Assembly (NCBI GenBank): GCA_028284665.1
Contig: JANQRG010000037.1
Span: forward strand, 62,001-126,000
Reading direction: 5' to 3'
From: Croceivirga sp.
Lineage (GTDB): Bacteria > Bacteroidota > Bacteroidia > Flavobacteriales > Flavobacteriaceae
DNA length: 64,000 bases
Under the pieces are notes generated by a model, which searched no databases, had not been told where the DNA came from, and saw only the letters and a program-made list of their open reading frames with translations. This document shows, in pieces, positions 1 through 8,067 of the stretch (the first letter of the stretch is position 1; each line of letters opens with the position of its first letter). A program made the translations under genes and the position numbers.

Positions 1-304
1 GATCCGTACCAATAAACGCACTGTTGACCTGCTTCACGAATAGCGGTTCCCCATTCATTGGGTGAAACCCCTCTTTTAATTGAAATCCTGGTTTTGAAGG
101 ATGTAACGGGGATTCCGGATTTGTAGAACTGTGTTGCACATGAAATACAGGCTTGCCGGTTTTACGCCATTGCTGTAAAATAGTCATCATCTTAGTCTCG
201 GCATCCGGGTTGTTCCGATTACCCCCGTAAAAGGCTCCATTATCCAGGCCATATTGGATATCGATGAGTAGTAGGGCTATGTTCCCTTTTTTCAGATCAA
301 GCAT
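1..304 (-). CDS. isochorismatase-family cysteine hydrolase, N-terminal part
   Basis: The first 101 codons of a gene that runs off the left edge; ATG at 304-302. The N-terminus reads MLDLKKGNIALLLIDIQYGL, and LLLIDIQ is the family's first beta strand, carrying the catalytic Asp (here about residue 16). It continues through a KPVFHVQH strand typical of the Rossmann-like fold, and a later Lys and Cys would complete the triad outside the window. Members hydrolyse amides or vinyl ethers (nicotinamidase, isochorismatase and unknown substrates); the substrate here cannot be told. The SDR gene ends 12 nt upstream in the same direction, so the two probably share a transcript. The family assignment is strong; the function within it is open. 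Confidence 0.85.
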   Translation of the reverse strand, partial: MLDLKKGNIALLLIDIQYGLDNGAFYGGNRNNPDAETKMMTILQQWRKTGKPVFHVQHSSTNPESPLHPSKPGFQLKEGFHPMNGEPLFVKQVNSAFIGTD

Positions 305-316
305 GTTAACTGATTT

Positions 317-919
317 TCAATTGTAAATACGAATAATCTCCCCATTTCCTTTGCCATATACGCTACGCACATAACCATTTACCATTTTGGTCATCGGAAT
401 GGGATTGTGGCCTGGAAAATACGAATGATACCGCTCATAGGCATCTTCTACCATCCCAGAGGAAACCACATTTAACCGAATTCCATTTTTCATTTCCAAA
501 GCGGCCGCTTTTACAAAGCTATGGATCCCTCCATTGACCATCGCGGCACTCGCCGTTTTTACCACAGGATCATCTGCCAGAATCCCTGTGGTAAGGGTAA
601 TGGAACCCCCAGGGCGGACAAACTCTTTCCCAATACGGACCAGATTGACCTGACCCATCAACTTGCTTTTTAAACCAATTTGGTAATCTTCTTCGCTGAG
701 GTCCTCGAAATTGCCCCATTTAGCTTCTCCGGCGATGTTGATAATGGCATCCAGTAGCCCGGATGTTTCGAAAAGTCGCTGTATGGAAACGCTATCGGCA
801 ATATCTACCCGAACATCCCCGGAAGAACGACCGGCAACAATCACTTCGTTTTCTTTTCTGAAGTACGCCGCTACAGGGGTGCCAACTGTGCCGTTCCCTC
901 CAATGATCAAAATTTTCAT
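317..919 (-). CDS. short-chain dehydrogenase/reductase, short atypical type
   Basis: A 200-residue cytoplasmic Rossmann protein. The N-terminal MKILIIGGNGTVG is the dinucleotide-binding glycine motif (residues 7-13), and VAGRSSGD follows beta-2, the position that favours NADP(H). The active-site stretch reads AAMVNGGIHSFVKAAALEM: the Lys is present, but the Tyr of the classical YxxxK pair is not where expected, as in a compact SDR subfamily I remember as PRK07578-like. The C-terminal PGHNPIPMTKMVNGYVRSV also fits that group. Length is about 50 residues below classical SDRs, without visible truncation. Substrate unknown. It is probably co-transcribed with the isochorismatase-family gene 12 nt downstream. 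Confidence 0.85.
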   Translation of the reverse strand: MKILIIGGNGTVGTPVAAYFRKENEVIVAGRSSGDVRVDIADSVSIQRLFETSGLLDAIINIAGEAKWGNFEDLSEEDYQIGLKSKLMGQVNLVRIGKEFVRPGGSITLTTGILADDPVVKTASAAMVNGGIHSFVKAAALEMKNGIRLNVVSSGMVEDAYERYHSYFPGHNPIPMTKMVNGYVRSVYGKGNGEIIRIYN

Positions 920-928
920 ATGTGCAGT

Positions 929-1723
929 TTACGATCCTACGGTGCCTAAGGTATATAATTGTTCTGAGGTGGGCGAATCGCTGCCCCCCTCGGGTTCCAA
1001 CGTAATGCCAAAACCTTCGGAAGGATTCGGATTGGGTAATTGGAATAAGCGGTTTTCGTTGGAACTAAAATCTTCAAGCAGTCCAATACTCGTTGGTGTT
1101 AAAGGATCGAGCTGTAAAGACCATACCTGATACGTAAATCCTGGCGGCGGGTCGGGTAGTCCCAGGGCATCGATATACACACTTTGAGTAGTAGGATTCC
1201 AATAGGCTTTTGCAAAGGTCTCCGGAGCCGCCGTTTGCCCGTTCAAGACCACTGTAATAACGCTTTGGGCTCTCAACTCTTCAAAGATAGTTGTTGTGTT
1301 ATGTAATGTCGCTCTGGCCTGTAAGATCTGTTCCTCAAGGGTTTCTTTCTGTTGATTGGTGAGCTGTACTTCGGATTGCAAACGGTTGTTCTCTACATAC
1401 ACCCAAAGTAAGCCTACTGCAAATAGTAGCGCTGCTGCCCAACCCAGGTAATTTATCCATGGTGTTTTTCCCGATGTACGATCGGGCTGAAATGTTAAGG
1501 TGTCATTTTCCACGGTAGTGATATTGGCCCAATCGATCTGTGGCATTTCGAGAGATGCCGCTTTGGTCATTCGCAGCATTACCCGTTCAATCGCTTTAAT
1601 TTCAGACAAAATGTCCGGGTACTTCCTGGCCAGGCGATCTACTTCTCGGTTCTCTTTTTCGCTAAGAATACCCGCGACGTAGAGTTCCAGAATTCCTGAC
1701 GCTATGTATGCTGACACGTCCAT
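929..1723 (-). CDS. anti-sigma factor, RskA-like
   Basis: A 264-residue single-pass membrane protein. Residues 1-85 form a helical cytoplasmic zinc-less anti-sigma domain (start MDVSAYIASGILELYVAGIL; EKENREVDRLARKYPDI is the usual sigma-binding region). A transmembrane helix spans about 89-107 (WINYLGWAAALLFAVGLLW), then a coiled segment, then an extracytoplasmic RskA_C domain with YQVWSLQ and the GFGITLEPEGGS ending typical of the family. It should sequester an ECF sigma factor at the membrane. Its ATG overlaps the stop of the sigma remnant upstream (TAATG at 1725-1721), the usual sigma/anti-sigma arrangement, but that partner is broken. It may be a relic or may hold another sigma factor. 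Confidence 0.88.
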   Translation of the reverse strand: MDVSAYIASGILELYVAGILSEKENREVDRLARKYPDILSEIKAIERVMLRMTKAASLEMPQIDWANITTVENDTLTFQPDRTSGKTPWINYLGWAAALLFAVGLLWVYVENNRLQSEVQLTNQQKETLEEQILQARATLHNTTTIFEELRAQSVITVVLNGQTAAPETFAKAYWNPTTQSVYIDALGLPDPPPGFTYQVWSLQLDPLTPTSIGLLEDFSSNENRLFQLPNPNPSEGFGITLEPEGGSDSPTSEQLYTLGTVGS

Positions 1724-1869
1724 TATAGCTGGCTATTTTTCCGTATCCGGGCAATACAGTTCCTATTTCTTGTTTTTACCGTTCCAATAGGGCTACCCAG
1801 AGCTGCCAAGGCTTCCTTTTGGGGATATCCCTTAAAATAGAGCAATTCTATGATTTGCCGGCACCAGGT
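1723..1869 (-). pseudogene. ECF sigma factor, region 4 remnant
   Basis: Directly upstream of the anti-sigma gene, 48 codons read RQIIELLYFKGYPQKEALAA then LGSPIGTVKTR...ARIRKNSQL and a stop. This is the C-terminal helix-turn-helix (region 4) of a sigma-70 family ECF factor: compare the common ELxYFKGYxQKEAAxxLGIPLGTVKTR. In-frame TAA (1872-1870) and TGA codons lie immediately upstream. No region 2 could be found in the roughly 175 nt before the next gene, so the N-terminal three quarters are deleted. The stop codon overlaps the anti-sigma ATG (TAATG), showing the ancestral operon. Too short to act as a sigma factor. Confidence 0.8.
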
Positions 1870-1978
1870 TTATCAAGGTTTAGGGCGCACCTCTAAAGAT
1901 AGGGAAAGCGAAAGGAAATAGAAACAAACACTCGTTGTTAGCACAGGAACCATCGTCCTGCAGTCATTTAGAACATCG

Positions 1979-2013
1979 CGAGAAATCTAAAACTAGGTAT
2001 TGCGGATTTCTCG
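1979..2013. repeat. short inverted repeat in the 1870-2045 gap
   Basis: CGAGAAATC (1979-1987) and GATTTCTCG (2005-2013) form perfect 9-bp arms around a 17-nt loop. A degenerate GTCATTT lies just before it (1963-1969), as in the larger element at 7056-7194, so both may belong to one dispersed GTCATTTCGA...GAGAAATCT family. The rest of 1870-2045 shows nothing recognisable. Confidence 0.5.
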
Positions 2014-2045
2014 TTTGCGGTACTTTTACAAAATATCAGTTGCGA

Positions 2046-2501
2046 TTATTGCTCCAACAACGCTGCCAGGCGATCAAAAGAGGATCCCCAACCGTTGTAA
2101 AAGCCCATAGCTTCCTGTTGTTTGCAGTATTCTTCCGTTTCATGCACTACATGGAAGATAAAATGGGTTTTGTCTCCTTCTGATCTAAAATTGGCATTCA
2201 TCACTACATTTTCCGTCATGGGTTTAAAATTAGCGGAGGTGACAATCTTTTCGTGATGCACTATTTCCTGATAGCTGCCTTCGGCAACGAACTCCCTCCC
2301 GTCTGGCATCAGCATTACGTAATGCCAGCGGCCACCTTCTGCAAAATTGTGTTCTACCACCCGGATCTTCATTCCCTTGGGCACCCACCAATTTACAATG
2401 TGTTCCGCCTGACTCCAGGCTTCCCAAACCAGGGGTAGGGGGGCGTTAAAAGTGCGTTCCAGGGTTAAGGTGCGGTTGCTGGGAAATTGAGTAGTGCTCA
2501 T
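2046..2501 (-). CDS. SRPBCC / AHSA1-family protein
   Basis: A 151-residue START-like (AHSA1) protein with RTFNAPLPLVWEAWSQAEHI near the start, the WW at WWVPKG, and the GWGSSFDRLAALLEQ C-terminal helix that closes the ligand cavity. An upstream ATG would add 28 residues overlapping the regulator gene. The start at 2501 (MSTTQF) is preferred because it sits one base after the ArsR stop and begins at the domain. Regulator-AHSA1 pairs of this type are common in Bacteroidota and other phyla; their ligands are mostly unknown. Expression should follow the ArsR gene it is coupled to. Confidence 0.88.
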   Translation of the reverse strand: MSTTQFPSNRTLTLERTFNAPLPLVWEAWSQAEHIVNWWVPKGMKIRVVEHNFAEGGRWHYVMLMPDGREFVAEGSYQEIVHHEKIVTSANFKPMTENVVMNANFRSEGDKTHFIFHVVHETEEYCKQQEAMGFYNGWGSSFDRLAALLEQ

Positions 2502-2502
2502 A

Positions 2503-2823
2503 CTATTGTTTTTTGGTTTTAAGTTGTTCCAGATACTGTTCAAAGCGATCCAGTTGTTGCTCCCATAGCGGGCGGTATTGGTCAATCCATAAAAAAGCGG
2601 GGATCAATGCCTTGGGTTGTAGCAGGCAGTAGCGCTCCCGGCCTTTTTGTTCCAAAGTAATGATCCCACATTCGTTTAGGATCTTAAGATGTTTGGAAAT
2701 TGCCGGCCGACTCACATCAAAGTGCTCCGCAACGGCATTAATAGTCAGCGGTTGCCGACTTAACAATTGGACAATGTCCCGCCGAACAGGATCTGCCATG
2801 GCTTGAAAAACATCTCTTCGCAT
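2503..2823 (-). CDS. ArsR-family winged-helix repressor
   Basis: A 106-residue winged-helix protein. It opens MRRDVFQAMADPVRRDIVQLL, the ArsR signature helix; ITAVAEHF-like INAVAEHFDVSRPAISKHLKIL is the recognition helix-turn-helix, and GRERYCLLQ the wing. There is no ELCVCDL-type cysteine pair, so it does not look like a metal sensor; it belongs to the group paired with AHSA1/SRPBCC proteins. It lies one base upstream of such a gene, and two palindromes sit 9-50 nt before its start codon, which suggests autorepression of the pair. Confidence 0.9.
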   Translation of the reverse strand: MRRDVFQAMADPVRRDIVQLLSRQPLTINAVAEHFDVSRPAISKHLKILNECGIITLEQKGRERYCLLQPKALIPAFLWIDQYRPLWEQQLDRFEQYLEQLKTKKQ

Positions 2824-2831
2824 TAAAATAA

Positions 2832-2873
2832 GTAACTAATCGGTTACAAATATATATGAAACCGTTTGGTTAC
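2832..2873. promoter_or_regulatory. candidate tandem operator of the ArsR/AHSA1 operon
   Basis: Two related palindromes precede the ArsR start. Proximal: GTAAC-TAATCG-GTTAC (2832-2847, perfect arms). Distal: GAAACC-GTTT-GGTTAC (2858-2873, one mismatch). Their centres are 26 bp apart, about two and a half helical turns, and both carry the same GTAAC/GGTTAC half-sites. They bracket an AT-rich stretch (AAATATATAT) where a promoter could lie. Autoregulation is inferred from symmetry and position. Confidence 0.6.
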
Positions 2874-2920
2874 GCAAATGATTTGAATAGTAATGGGTAA
2901 GTGGTGTTGCCACATAGGGG

Positions 2921-3607
2921 TTACTGAACAACTTCTTTCAATATGCCCCAGACATTTTCCCTGACAATCTGATGCCCCTCCGGGGTAGGATGGATGCCAT
3001 CTTCCAAATTGAGCTCCGGGACACCGGCTACCCCTTCCAGCAAAAAGGGAATTAACGGAATTTGATTCTCTTCCGCTAAGTCCGGGAAAATTTTCCGGAA
3101 TTCAGTAGTGTACTCCGGACCCATATTGGGCGGTATTTGCATTCCGGCCAATACGATCTGGGTCTTTGTGTTCTTATCTTTTACCAAATCGATCATGGCC
3201 TGCAGGTTATTCCGTGTCTCATCTAACGGTATACCTCGTAAACCATCATTGGCGCCCAATTCTAAGACAAACACGTCAACTTCTTGATTCAGCACCCAAC
3301 TCAAACGGTTAAGTCCCCCCGAGGTGGTCTCTCCACTTAAGCCGGAATTGATCACAGTATACCCCAGCGCTAAAGAATCCAGGCGGTTTTGGATGAGCGC
3401 CGGAAAAGCCTCTTCTAACTCAATTCCATATCCAGCGGTAAGGCTGTCGCCAAAAAAGAGGATCACTTTGTTTGTTGTAGTGATTTCTTCTTCGCTTTCA
3501 GAAGGGGTTGCAATTGCCGGTGTTTCGGTCGTGGATTTTGTGGTTTCCTTGCAGGAAATAAGGAATACAAGCAGTAAAAAATAACGAAACTTTAAGAGGT
3601 GTTGCAT
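2921..3607 (-). CDS. tesA: TesA-like SGNH arylesterase/lysophospholipase lipoprotein
   Basis: A 228-residue SGNH hydrolase. The signal peptide ends in a lipobox (FLISC, Cys19), so it is a lipoprotein of the envelope. Block I is FFGDSLTAGYG with Ser55 the nucleophile, block III is ELGANDGLRG with Asn120, and block V is DGIHPTPEG with Asp203/His206. The closest well-known relatives are E. coli TesA (thioesterase I / protease I / lysophospholipase L1) and arylesterases. It is divergent from a YbbA-YbbP-type ABC transporter across a 71-bp intergenic region, the same arrangement as E. coli tesA-ybbA-ybbP. A link between lipid or aryl ester hydrolysis and the exporter is inferred from synteny only. 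Confidence 0.9.
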   Translation of the reverse strand: MQHLLKFRYFLLLVFLISCKETTKSTTETPAIATPSESEEEITTTNKVILFFGDSLTAGYGIELEEAFPALIQNRLDSLALGYTVINSGLSGETTSGGLNRLSWVLNQEVDVFVLELGANDGLRGIPLDETRNNLQAMIDLVKDKNTKTQIVLAGMQIPPNMGPEYTTEFRKIFPDLAEENQIPLIPFLLEGVAGVPELNLEDGIHPTPEGHQIVRENVWGILKEVVQ

Positions 3608-3678
3608 GGGATAGTGGACTAAAAATCAAAATCAATTGCCTATTTTTCAAGTTTGAGAAAAAAGGAAGCTTTCACGCT

Positions 3679-4368
3679 ATGTCAAAGATATTAAACGTTA
3701 GCCAGCTGGGGAAAACCTATACTAGCGGAACAAAACAATTAACGGTACTAGAGGATGTTACCTTCAGCATTAATGCCGGAGAAACGTTTGCCATTGTTGG
3801 CCCTTCGGGAAGTGGTAAGACAACCCTTTTAGGCCTTTGTGCCGGACTGGATTATCCGGATACCGGTAATGTGGAATTGTGTGGGACCGCATTGGGGGAG
3901 TTAAATGAAGATCAGCGTGCTCGCCTTCGTAATGAAAAAGTGGGTTTTATTTTTCAGAACTTCCAATTACTACCTACCCTAACGGCTCTTGAAAACGTAG
4001 TGGTTCCCTTGGAGTTACAGGGCGTGAAGCAACCCTCAAAAACGGGTAAGGAACTGTTGGGTAAGGTAGGTTTAAGTGATCGTTTACACCATTATCCTTC
4101 CCAATTATCGGGTGGGGAGCAACAGCGTGTAGCGTTGGCCCGGGCCTTTTCTAACCGTCCTTCGGTGTTGTTTGCAGACGAACCTACTGGTAATCTCGAT
4201 CAGGATACGGGGGACAGGGTAGTGCAGTTATTGTTCGAGCTCAACCAGGAGGCAGGGACCACCTTGGTTATTGTTTCCCATGATATGGAACTGGCACAAA
4301 AATGCCAGCGTATTTTGAAGCTTCGGGGAGGGAAAGTAGTCGCCAACGAAGTTTTAGTACAATCATGA
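3679..4368 (+). CDS. ybbA: ABC transporter ATPase, YbbA/LolD type
   Basis: A 229-residue ATPase with Walker A GPSGSGKT (41-48), Q-loop [16 protein letters not shown], signature [14 protein letters not shown] (143-156), Walker [13 protein letters not shown] and the switch VSHD. The MacB/LolD-like class pairs with FtsX-type permeases. The stop overlaps the next start in ATGA (4365-4368), so the permease is translationally coupled. Divergent from tesA, as in E. coli. Such systems (type VII ABC, mechanotransmission) extrude or extract lipids or peptides rather than import; the cargo is not known here. Confidence 0.93.
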   Translation: MSKILNVSQLGKTYTSGTKQLTVLEDVTFSINAGETFAIVGPSGSGKTTLLGLCAGLDYPDTGNVELCGTALGELNEDQRARLRNEKVGFIFQNFQLLPTLTALENVVVPLELQGVKQPSKTGKELLGKVGLSDRLHHYPSQLSGGEQQRVALARAFSNRPSVLFADEPTGNLDQDTGDRVVQLLFELNQEAGTTLVIVSHDMELAQKCQRILKLRGGKVVANEVLVQS

Positions 4369-6914
4369 GCGATTCAGTATCGAGCAAGGCGGGATGGCCC
4401 TGGTTGTTCAAAATGGCATGGCGGGATAGCAAGGCCAGCGGTAGCCGGTTACTACTATTTATGGCTTCTATCATTTTGGGTATTGCAGCGGTAGTGTCCA
4501 TTCAGTCCTTCAGTGAAAATCTCAAAGAAAATATAGCGGTACAGTCCAAAGCGCTCATGGGAGCGGATTTTGTAATTGACAGTAACCAACCGCCTAATGA
4601 AAAAGTACAGGCAATTATTGATTCCCTTGGGGGAGCAGATGGCCGCGCTGTAGAATTTGGGTCAATGGCCATTTTTCCGAAAAACGGTGATACCAAACTT
4701 GTTGGAGTACGTGGGATTGAAGGAGGGTATCCTTTTTATGGGGAATTGGAAACCGAACCCGTTGAAGCCGCTCAGGCATATCAGGAAGGCGGCGGGGCGT
4801 TGGTAGATGCTACTCTAATGCTCCAGTTTGGCGTACAAAATGGCGATTCTATTAAGCTGGGAGATACGGTGTTTCCTATAATTGGTACCCTCATCGCTGC
4901 ACCGGGAAGTTCGGGAATTGGAGCGTCCATTGCTCCTCCGGTATTGATTCCTTATGATGCCGTGGAAGGCACCGGCCTTATCCAAACCGGAAGTCGTGTC
5001 GGGTATGATTTTTATTTTATTGCGCAACCGGAACAGGACCTTGAGAAATTAGACGCTATAGTAGACCCCCAACTGGATGTGGAAAATGCAGATTTAGATA
5101 CCCATATCAGTACAGGGCGACAATTAGGGAACAGTTACGGCAACTTTGGGAAGTTTCTGAATTTGGTTGCCTTTATTGCCCTATTGTTGGGCTGTGTGGG
5201 TGTTGCCAGCTCTGTACATATTTATATCAAGGAGAAGTTGCGATCTGTGGCAGTGTTAAAATGTATTGGCGCCACACGACGGCAAACTTTTTTGATCTAT
5301 TTACTTCAAATTGCCGGAATGGGGCTCCTCGGAGGGGTCTTGGGGGTATTAGGAGGTTTGCTGCTGCAACAGTCTTTCCCATTAGTATTGCAAGGATTTT
5401 TACCCTTTGAAGTGCAAATATCCTTGGCTCCTAATGCAATGCTTGCCGGACTGGTGTTGGGAATCCTGCTCTCCGTATTATTTGCGTTGTCTCCCTTATT
5501 GAACACCTGGTTTGTCTCTCCCCTACAGGTATTACGCGTTCAGGAGAGCGAAAACCCGCAATCCAGAAGAGCACAATTATGGGTGCTTTTAGCCATTGTT
5601 GTATTTGTTTTTTCGTTTTCCTTTTGGCTTTTGGGAAGCGCACAGTATGCGTTATATTTCGTTTTAGGCATTCTGGTAGTCTTTGCCATATTGGGAGGAA
5701 TAGCAACGCTATTTATGCGTGCTATTAAAAGATATTTCCCTATGTCCTGGGGGTTTACGGCACGTCAAAGCCTTTTGAACCTATACCGGCCCAACAATCA
5801 GACTACAGTATTAGTGCTGGCAATCGGGGTAGGGGCATTTCTGATCAGCACGCTGTATTTTACCAAAGACATTTTGCTGGCGCAGGCTTCCTTAGAATCT
5901 GCAGAGGAAACGCCTAATATCATTTTATTGGATGTACAGACCGATCAAAAGGAGGAAGCGGCCACTAGCATTGCAGCAGCCGGCTTTCCGGTGATCAATA
6001 ATATTCCCATTATTACGATGCGGATGCAAAAGATTAAAGAGCGACCTGTTCGGGAATTGATATTGGACACGACAACCACGATGAATCGATGGGTGTTATT
6101 TCACGAGTTCCGGGTAACGTATCGCGATTCCTTAGTGACTTCCGAGCGTACTTTGGATGGTGCCTGGCCACAACCACGAGAAGGGGAGGGGCTTATTCCC
6201 ATTTCAATGTCGGCCAATGTGGCCGAGGATGCCCAAGTACAGGTAGGGGATACCATCGTATTCAATGTTCAGGGGGTGTTGATGGAAACCCGTTTGGCTC
6301 ACCTTCGTGAGGTAGACTGGGCACGTATGCAGATCAATTTTAACATCCTCTTTCCCTCCGGGGTATTGGAAAATGCTCCGCAATTTCATGTGTTGACGAC
6401 GAATGCCCCGGACGTAGCCCAATCGGCAGCCTTGCAGCGCAGGCTGGTACAACAATTCCCTACGATATCCATTATTGATTTACGACAGATACTTACCGTT
6501 ATAGAAGACATCCTAAACAAGATTTCCTGGGTGATCAACTTCATGGCCTTTTTCAGTATCCTAACCGGTATTATTGTTCTAATTGGTTCGGTACGCACCA
6601 GCAAATACCAACGGATTAAAGAAAATGTACTTTTGCGGACCTTGGGTGCCAAAGGGAAGCAGATCCTACAGATCACTACCTTCGAATACTTGTATTTAGG
6701 TGTTATAGGAGCAGGTATCGGGATCCTCCTTTCCTTATTAGGTAGCTTTCTATTGGCCCAATTCATTTTTGAAGTGGACTTTATCCCTTCCGGGATACCC
6801 TTCCTGGTGGTTTTACCCGGGATTACCATCCTGGTATTGCTAATAGGACTATTCAATAGCAAAAGTGTATTGCAAAGCCCCCCATTGGAAGTGTTGCGAA
6901 AGGAAGTAGCTTAG
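4365..6914 (+). CDS. ybbP: FtsX-domain ABC permease, YbbP type
   Basis: An 849-residue inner-membrane permease with two FtsX modules. A first TM helix (LLLFMASIILGIAAVVSI) is followed by a periplasmic MacB-like domain and three TM helices around residues 275-390, then further TMs, a second periplasmic domain (about 530-710) and a final three-helix FtsX bundle. SVAVLKCIGATRRQTF and NVLLRTLGAKGKQIL are the two coupling-helix motifs. Ten or so TM segments with duplicated FtsX domains match YbbP rather than MacB or LolC. The start at 4365 (MSDSVSS) is chosen because it overlaps the ATPase stop; an earlier in-frame ATG would lie inside the ATPase gene. Confidence 0.92.
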   Translation: MSDSVSSKAGWPWLFKMAWRDSKASGSRLLLFMASIILGIAAVVSIQSFSENLKENIAVQSKALMGADFVIDSNQPPNEKVQAIIDSLGGADGRAVEFGSMAIFPKNGDTKLVGVRGIEGGYPFYGELETEPVEAAQAYQEGGGALVDATLMLQFGVQNGDSIKLGDTVFPIIGTLIAAPGSSGIGASIAPPVLIPYDAVEGTGLIQTGSRVGYDFYFIAQPEQDLEKLDAIVDPQLDVENADLDTHISTGRQLGNSYGNFGKFLNLVAFIALLLGCVGVASSVHIYIKEKLRSVAVLKCIGATRRQTFLIYLLQIAGMGLLGGVLGVLGGLLLQQSFPLVLQGFLPFEVQISLAPNAMLAGLVLGILLSVLFALSPLLNTWFVSPLQVLRVQESENPQSRRAQLWVLLAIVVFVFSFSFWLLGSAQYALYFVLGILVVFAILGGIATLFMRAIKRYFPMSWGFTARQSLLNLYRPNNQTTVLVLAIGVGAFLISTLYFTKDILLAQASLESAEETPNIILLDVQTDQKEEAATSIAAAGFPVINNIPIITMRMQKIKERPVRELILDTTTTMNRWVLFHEFRVTYRDSLVTSERTLDGAWPQPREGEGLIPISMSANVAEDAQVQVGDTIVFNVQGVLMETRLAHLREVDWARMQINFNILFPSGVLENAPQFHVLTTNAPDVAQSAALQRRLVQQFPTISIIDLRQILTVIEDILNKISWVINFMAFFSILTGIIVLIGSVRTSKYQRIKENVLLRTLGAKGKQILQITTFEYLYLGVIGAGIGILLSLLGSFLLAQFIFEVDFIPSGIPFLVVLPGITILVLLIGLFNSKSVLQSPPLEVLRKEVA

Positions 6915-7055
6915 CTTTCTGCTCTGCATTAGGGGATTAAGAGTTGGCTTTGGGAGATTTTTTTTCGAAACACCTCCCTTGGTCCCGTCCCCGCCTGACT
7001 TGGACGGGTGAACCTCCTTTCTAGAAGGAAAATGTAGTTTGCGCTGTCACGTAAT

Positions 7056-7194
7056 GTCATTTCGAACCCCGAGCGGAGAGAAGGGGTGAGAAATCTAAAA
7101 GAATCCAGTACATTTTTTCTTAGAGTTCTCGCCCTTTCCTTTGACTGCGCCTGCCCGTCCATTCAGGAGCTCAAGATGAAAGCTTTGAAATGAC
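7056..7194. repeat. MITE-like element with GTCATTTC/GAAATGAC ends
   Basis: GTCATTTC (7056-7063) and its exact reverse complement GAAATGAC (7187-7194) bound 139 bp with no gene. The left part reads TTCGAACCCCGAGCGGAGAG then GTGAGAAATCT, a wording I associate with a dispersed repeat of flavobacterial genomes. Just upstream, CCCGTCC (6984-6990) and GGACGGG (7002-7008) form another hairpin. Together these fill 6915-7236 between the permease and SOD genes; no coding signal was seen there. Transposition is not shown. Confidence 0.5.
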
Positions 7195-7236
7195 TTCTAA
7201 ATCCTTTTTTGAAACAAATACTTTTCGGAATACTAA

Positions 7237-7260
7237 AAAAGCTACCCTAGGGTAGCTTTT
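7237..7260. terminator. bidirectional intrinsic terminator
   Basis: GCTACCCTAGGGTAGC (7241-7256) is a perfect 16-bp palindrome flanked by A and T runs (AAAA before, TTTT after), so it can terminate both the plus-strand ABC operon and the minus-strand superoxide dismutase gene that converge here. Confidence 0.85.
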
Positions 7261-7284
7261 AAACCGTATTGAATTAATAAAGGT

Positions 7285-8013
7285 CTAAGACATTCGGGCT
7301 TCTACTTTTTCCCAATTAATAATATTGATAATATTCTGGAGGTATTCTCCCCTTTTGTTTTGGTATTTTAAATAGTAGGCATGTTCCCAAACATCTATAC
7401 CCAAGATCGGCGTGCCCATACGCTCCGAGACCTTCATCAAAGGATTGTCCTGATTAGGAGTGGAGCAGATATGTAGTTTTTTATCAGCGTCCTGGCACAC
7501 CCAGGCCCAACCAGAACCAAAACGTTTGGACCCAGCGTCTGCCAACTGCTGTTTAAATGCTTCCTCCGAACCAAAATCCTCGGTGATCTTGGCCTTAAAG
7601 GTATCGCTCATAGCCCCTCCGGGAGTAAGAATATCCCAATACAAACTGTGGTTATAAAAGCCTCCACCATTATTGCGAATAGCTGTAGGCAGATCGTCCA
7701 TCATGAGGATCTCTTCAATGGTCTTTCCGGAAATATTGGCAGCTTCCAAAGCAGCATTCAATTTATTGGTGTAACCCTGGTGATGTTTTGAATGGTGAAT
7801 TTCCATAGTCATCGCATCTATCGTGTCCGGGAATGCAGTATAGCCGTAAGGAATTTCAGGTAGGGTAAAAGTAGTTGCAGCACTAGCAGGGGTAGCTTCC
7901 ATGTTTTCTTCTTTTTTTGGTTCGTTTTTACAGGAGGATAATAAAATAGTCGGGGTCACTGTCATACCAGTGGTAGCGATCAAAGTGTTTTTTAAAAACT
8001 TCCGCTTATTCAT
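7285..8013 (-). CDS. sod: Fe/Mn superoxide dismutase, exported lipoprotein
   Basis: A 242-residue SOD with an N-terminal leader. The ligands line up with SodB/SodA as His73 (EIHHSKHHQGY), His122 (FYNHSLYW), Asp207 and His211 (GIDVWEHAYY). Residues 1-28 (KRKFLK, a hydrophobic stretch, then LLSSC) form a signal peptide with a lipobox, Cys28; the KRKFLK start resembles a weak Tat motif, which would allow export after metal loading. It therefore probably protects the periplasm or outer surface from superoxide, unlike the cytosolic enzyme. Metal choice between Fe and Mn cannot be read with certainty. Monocistronic, ending at the palindromic terminator. Confidence 0.93.
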   Translation of the reverse strand: MNKRKFLKNTLIATTGMTVTPTILLSSCKNEPKKEENMEATPASAATTFTLPEIPYGYTAFPDTIDAMTMEIHHSKHHQGYTNKLNAALEAANISGKTIEEILMMDDLPTAIRNNGGGFYNHSLYWDILTPGGAMSDTFKAKITEDFGSEEAFKQQLADAGSKRFGSGWAWVCQDADKKLHICSTPNQDNPLMKVSERMGTPILGIDVWEHAYYLKYQNKRGEYLQNIINIINWEKVEARMS

Positions 8014-8067
8014 AAGAGTGTTTTTAGGGTTTGCTTAAAGGTAGGTATTATTCGGGGGTATGTCAAC

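Noticed and set aside
6386..6862. 158-codon minus-strand frame inside the YbbP permease
   Set aside because: Overlaps transmembrane-coding sequence of the permease on the other strand; hydrophilic, basic and without motifs.
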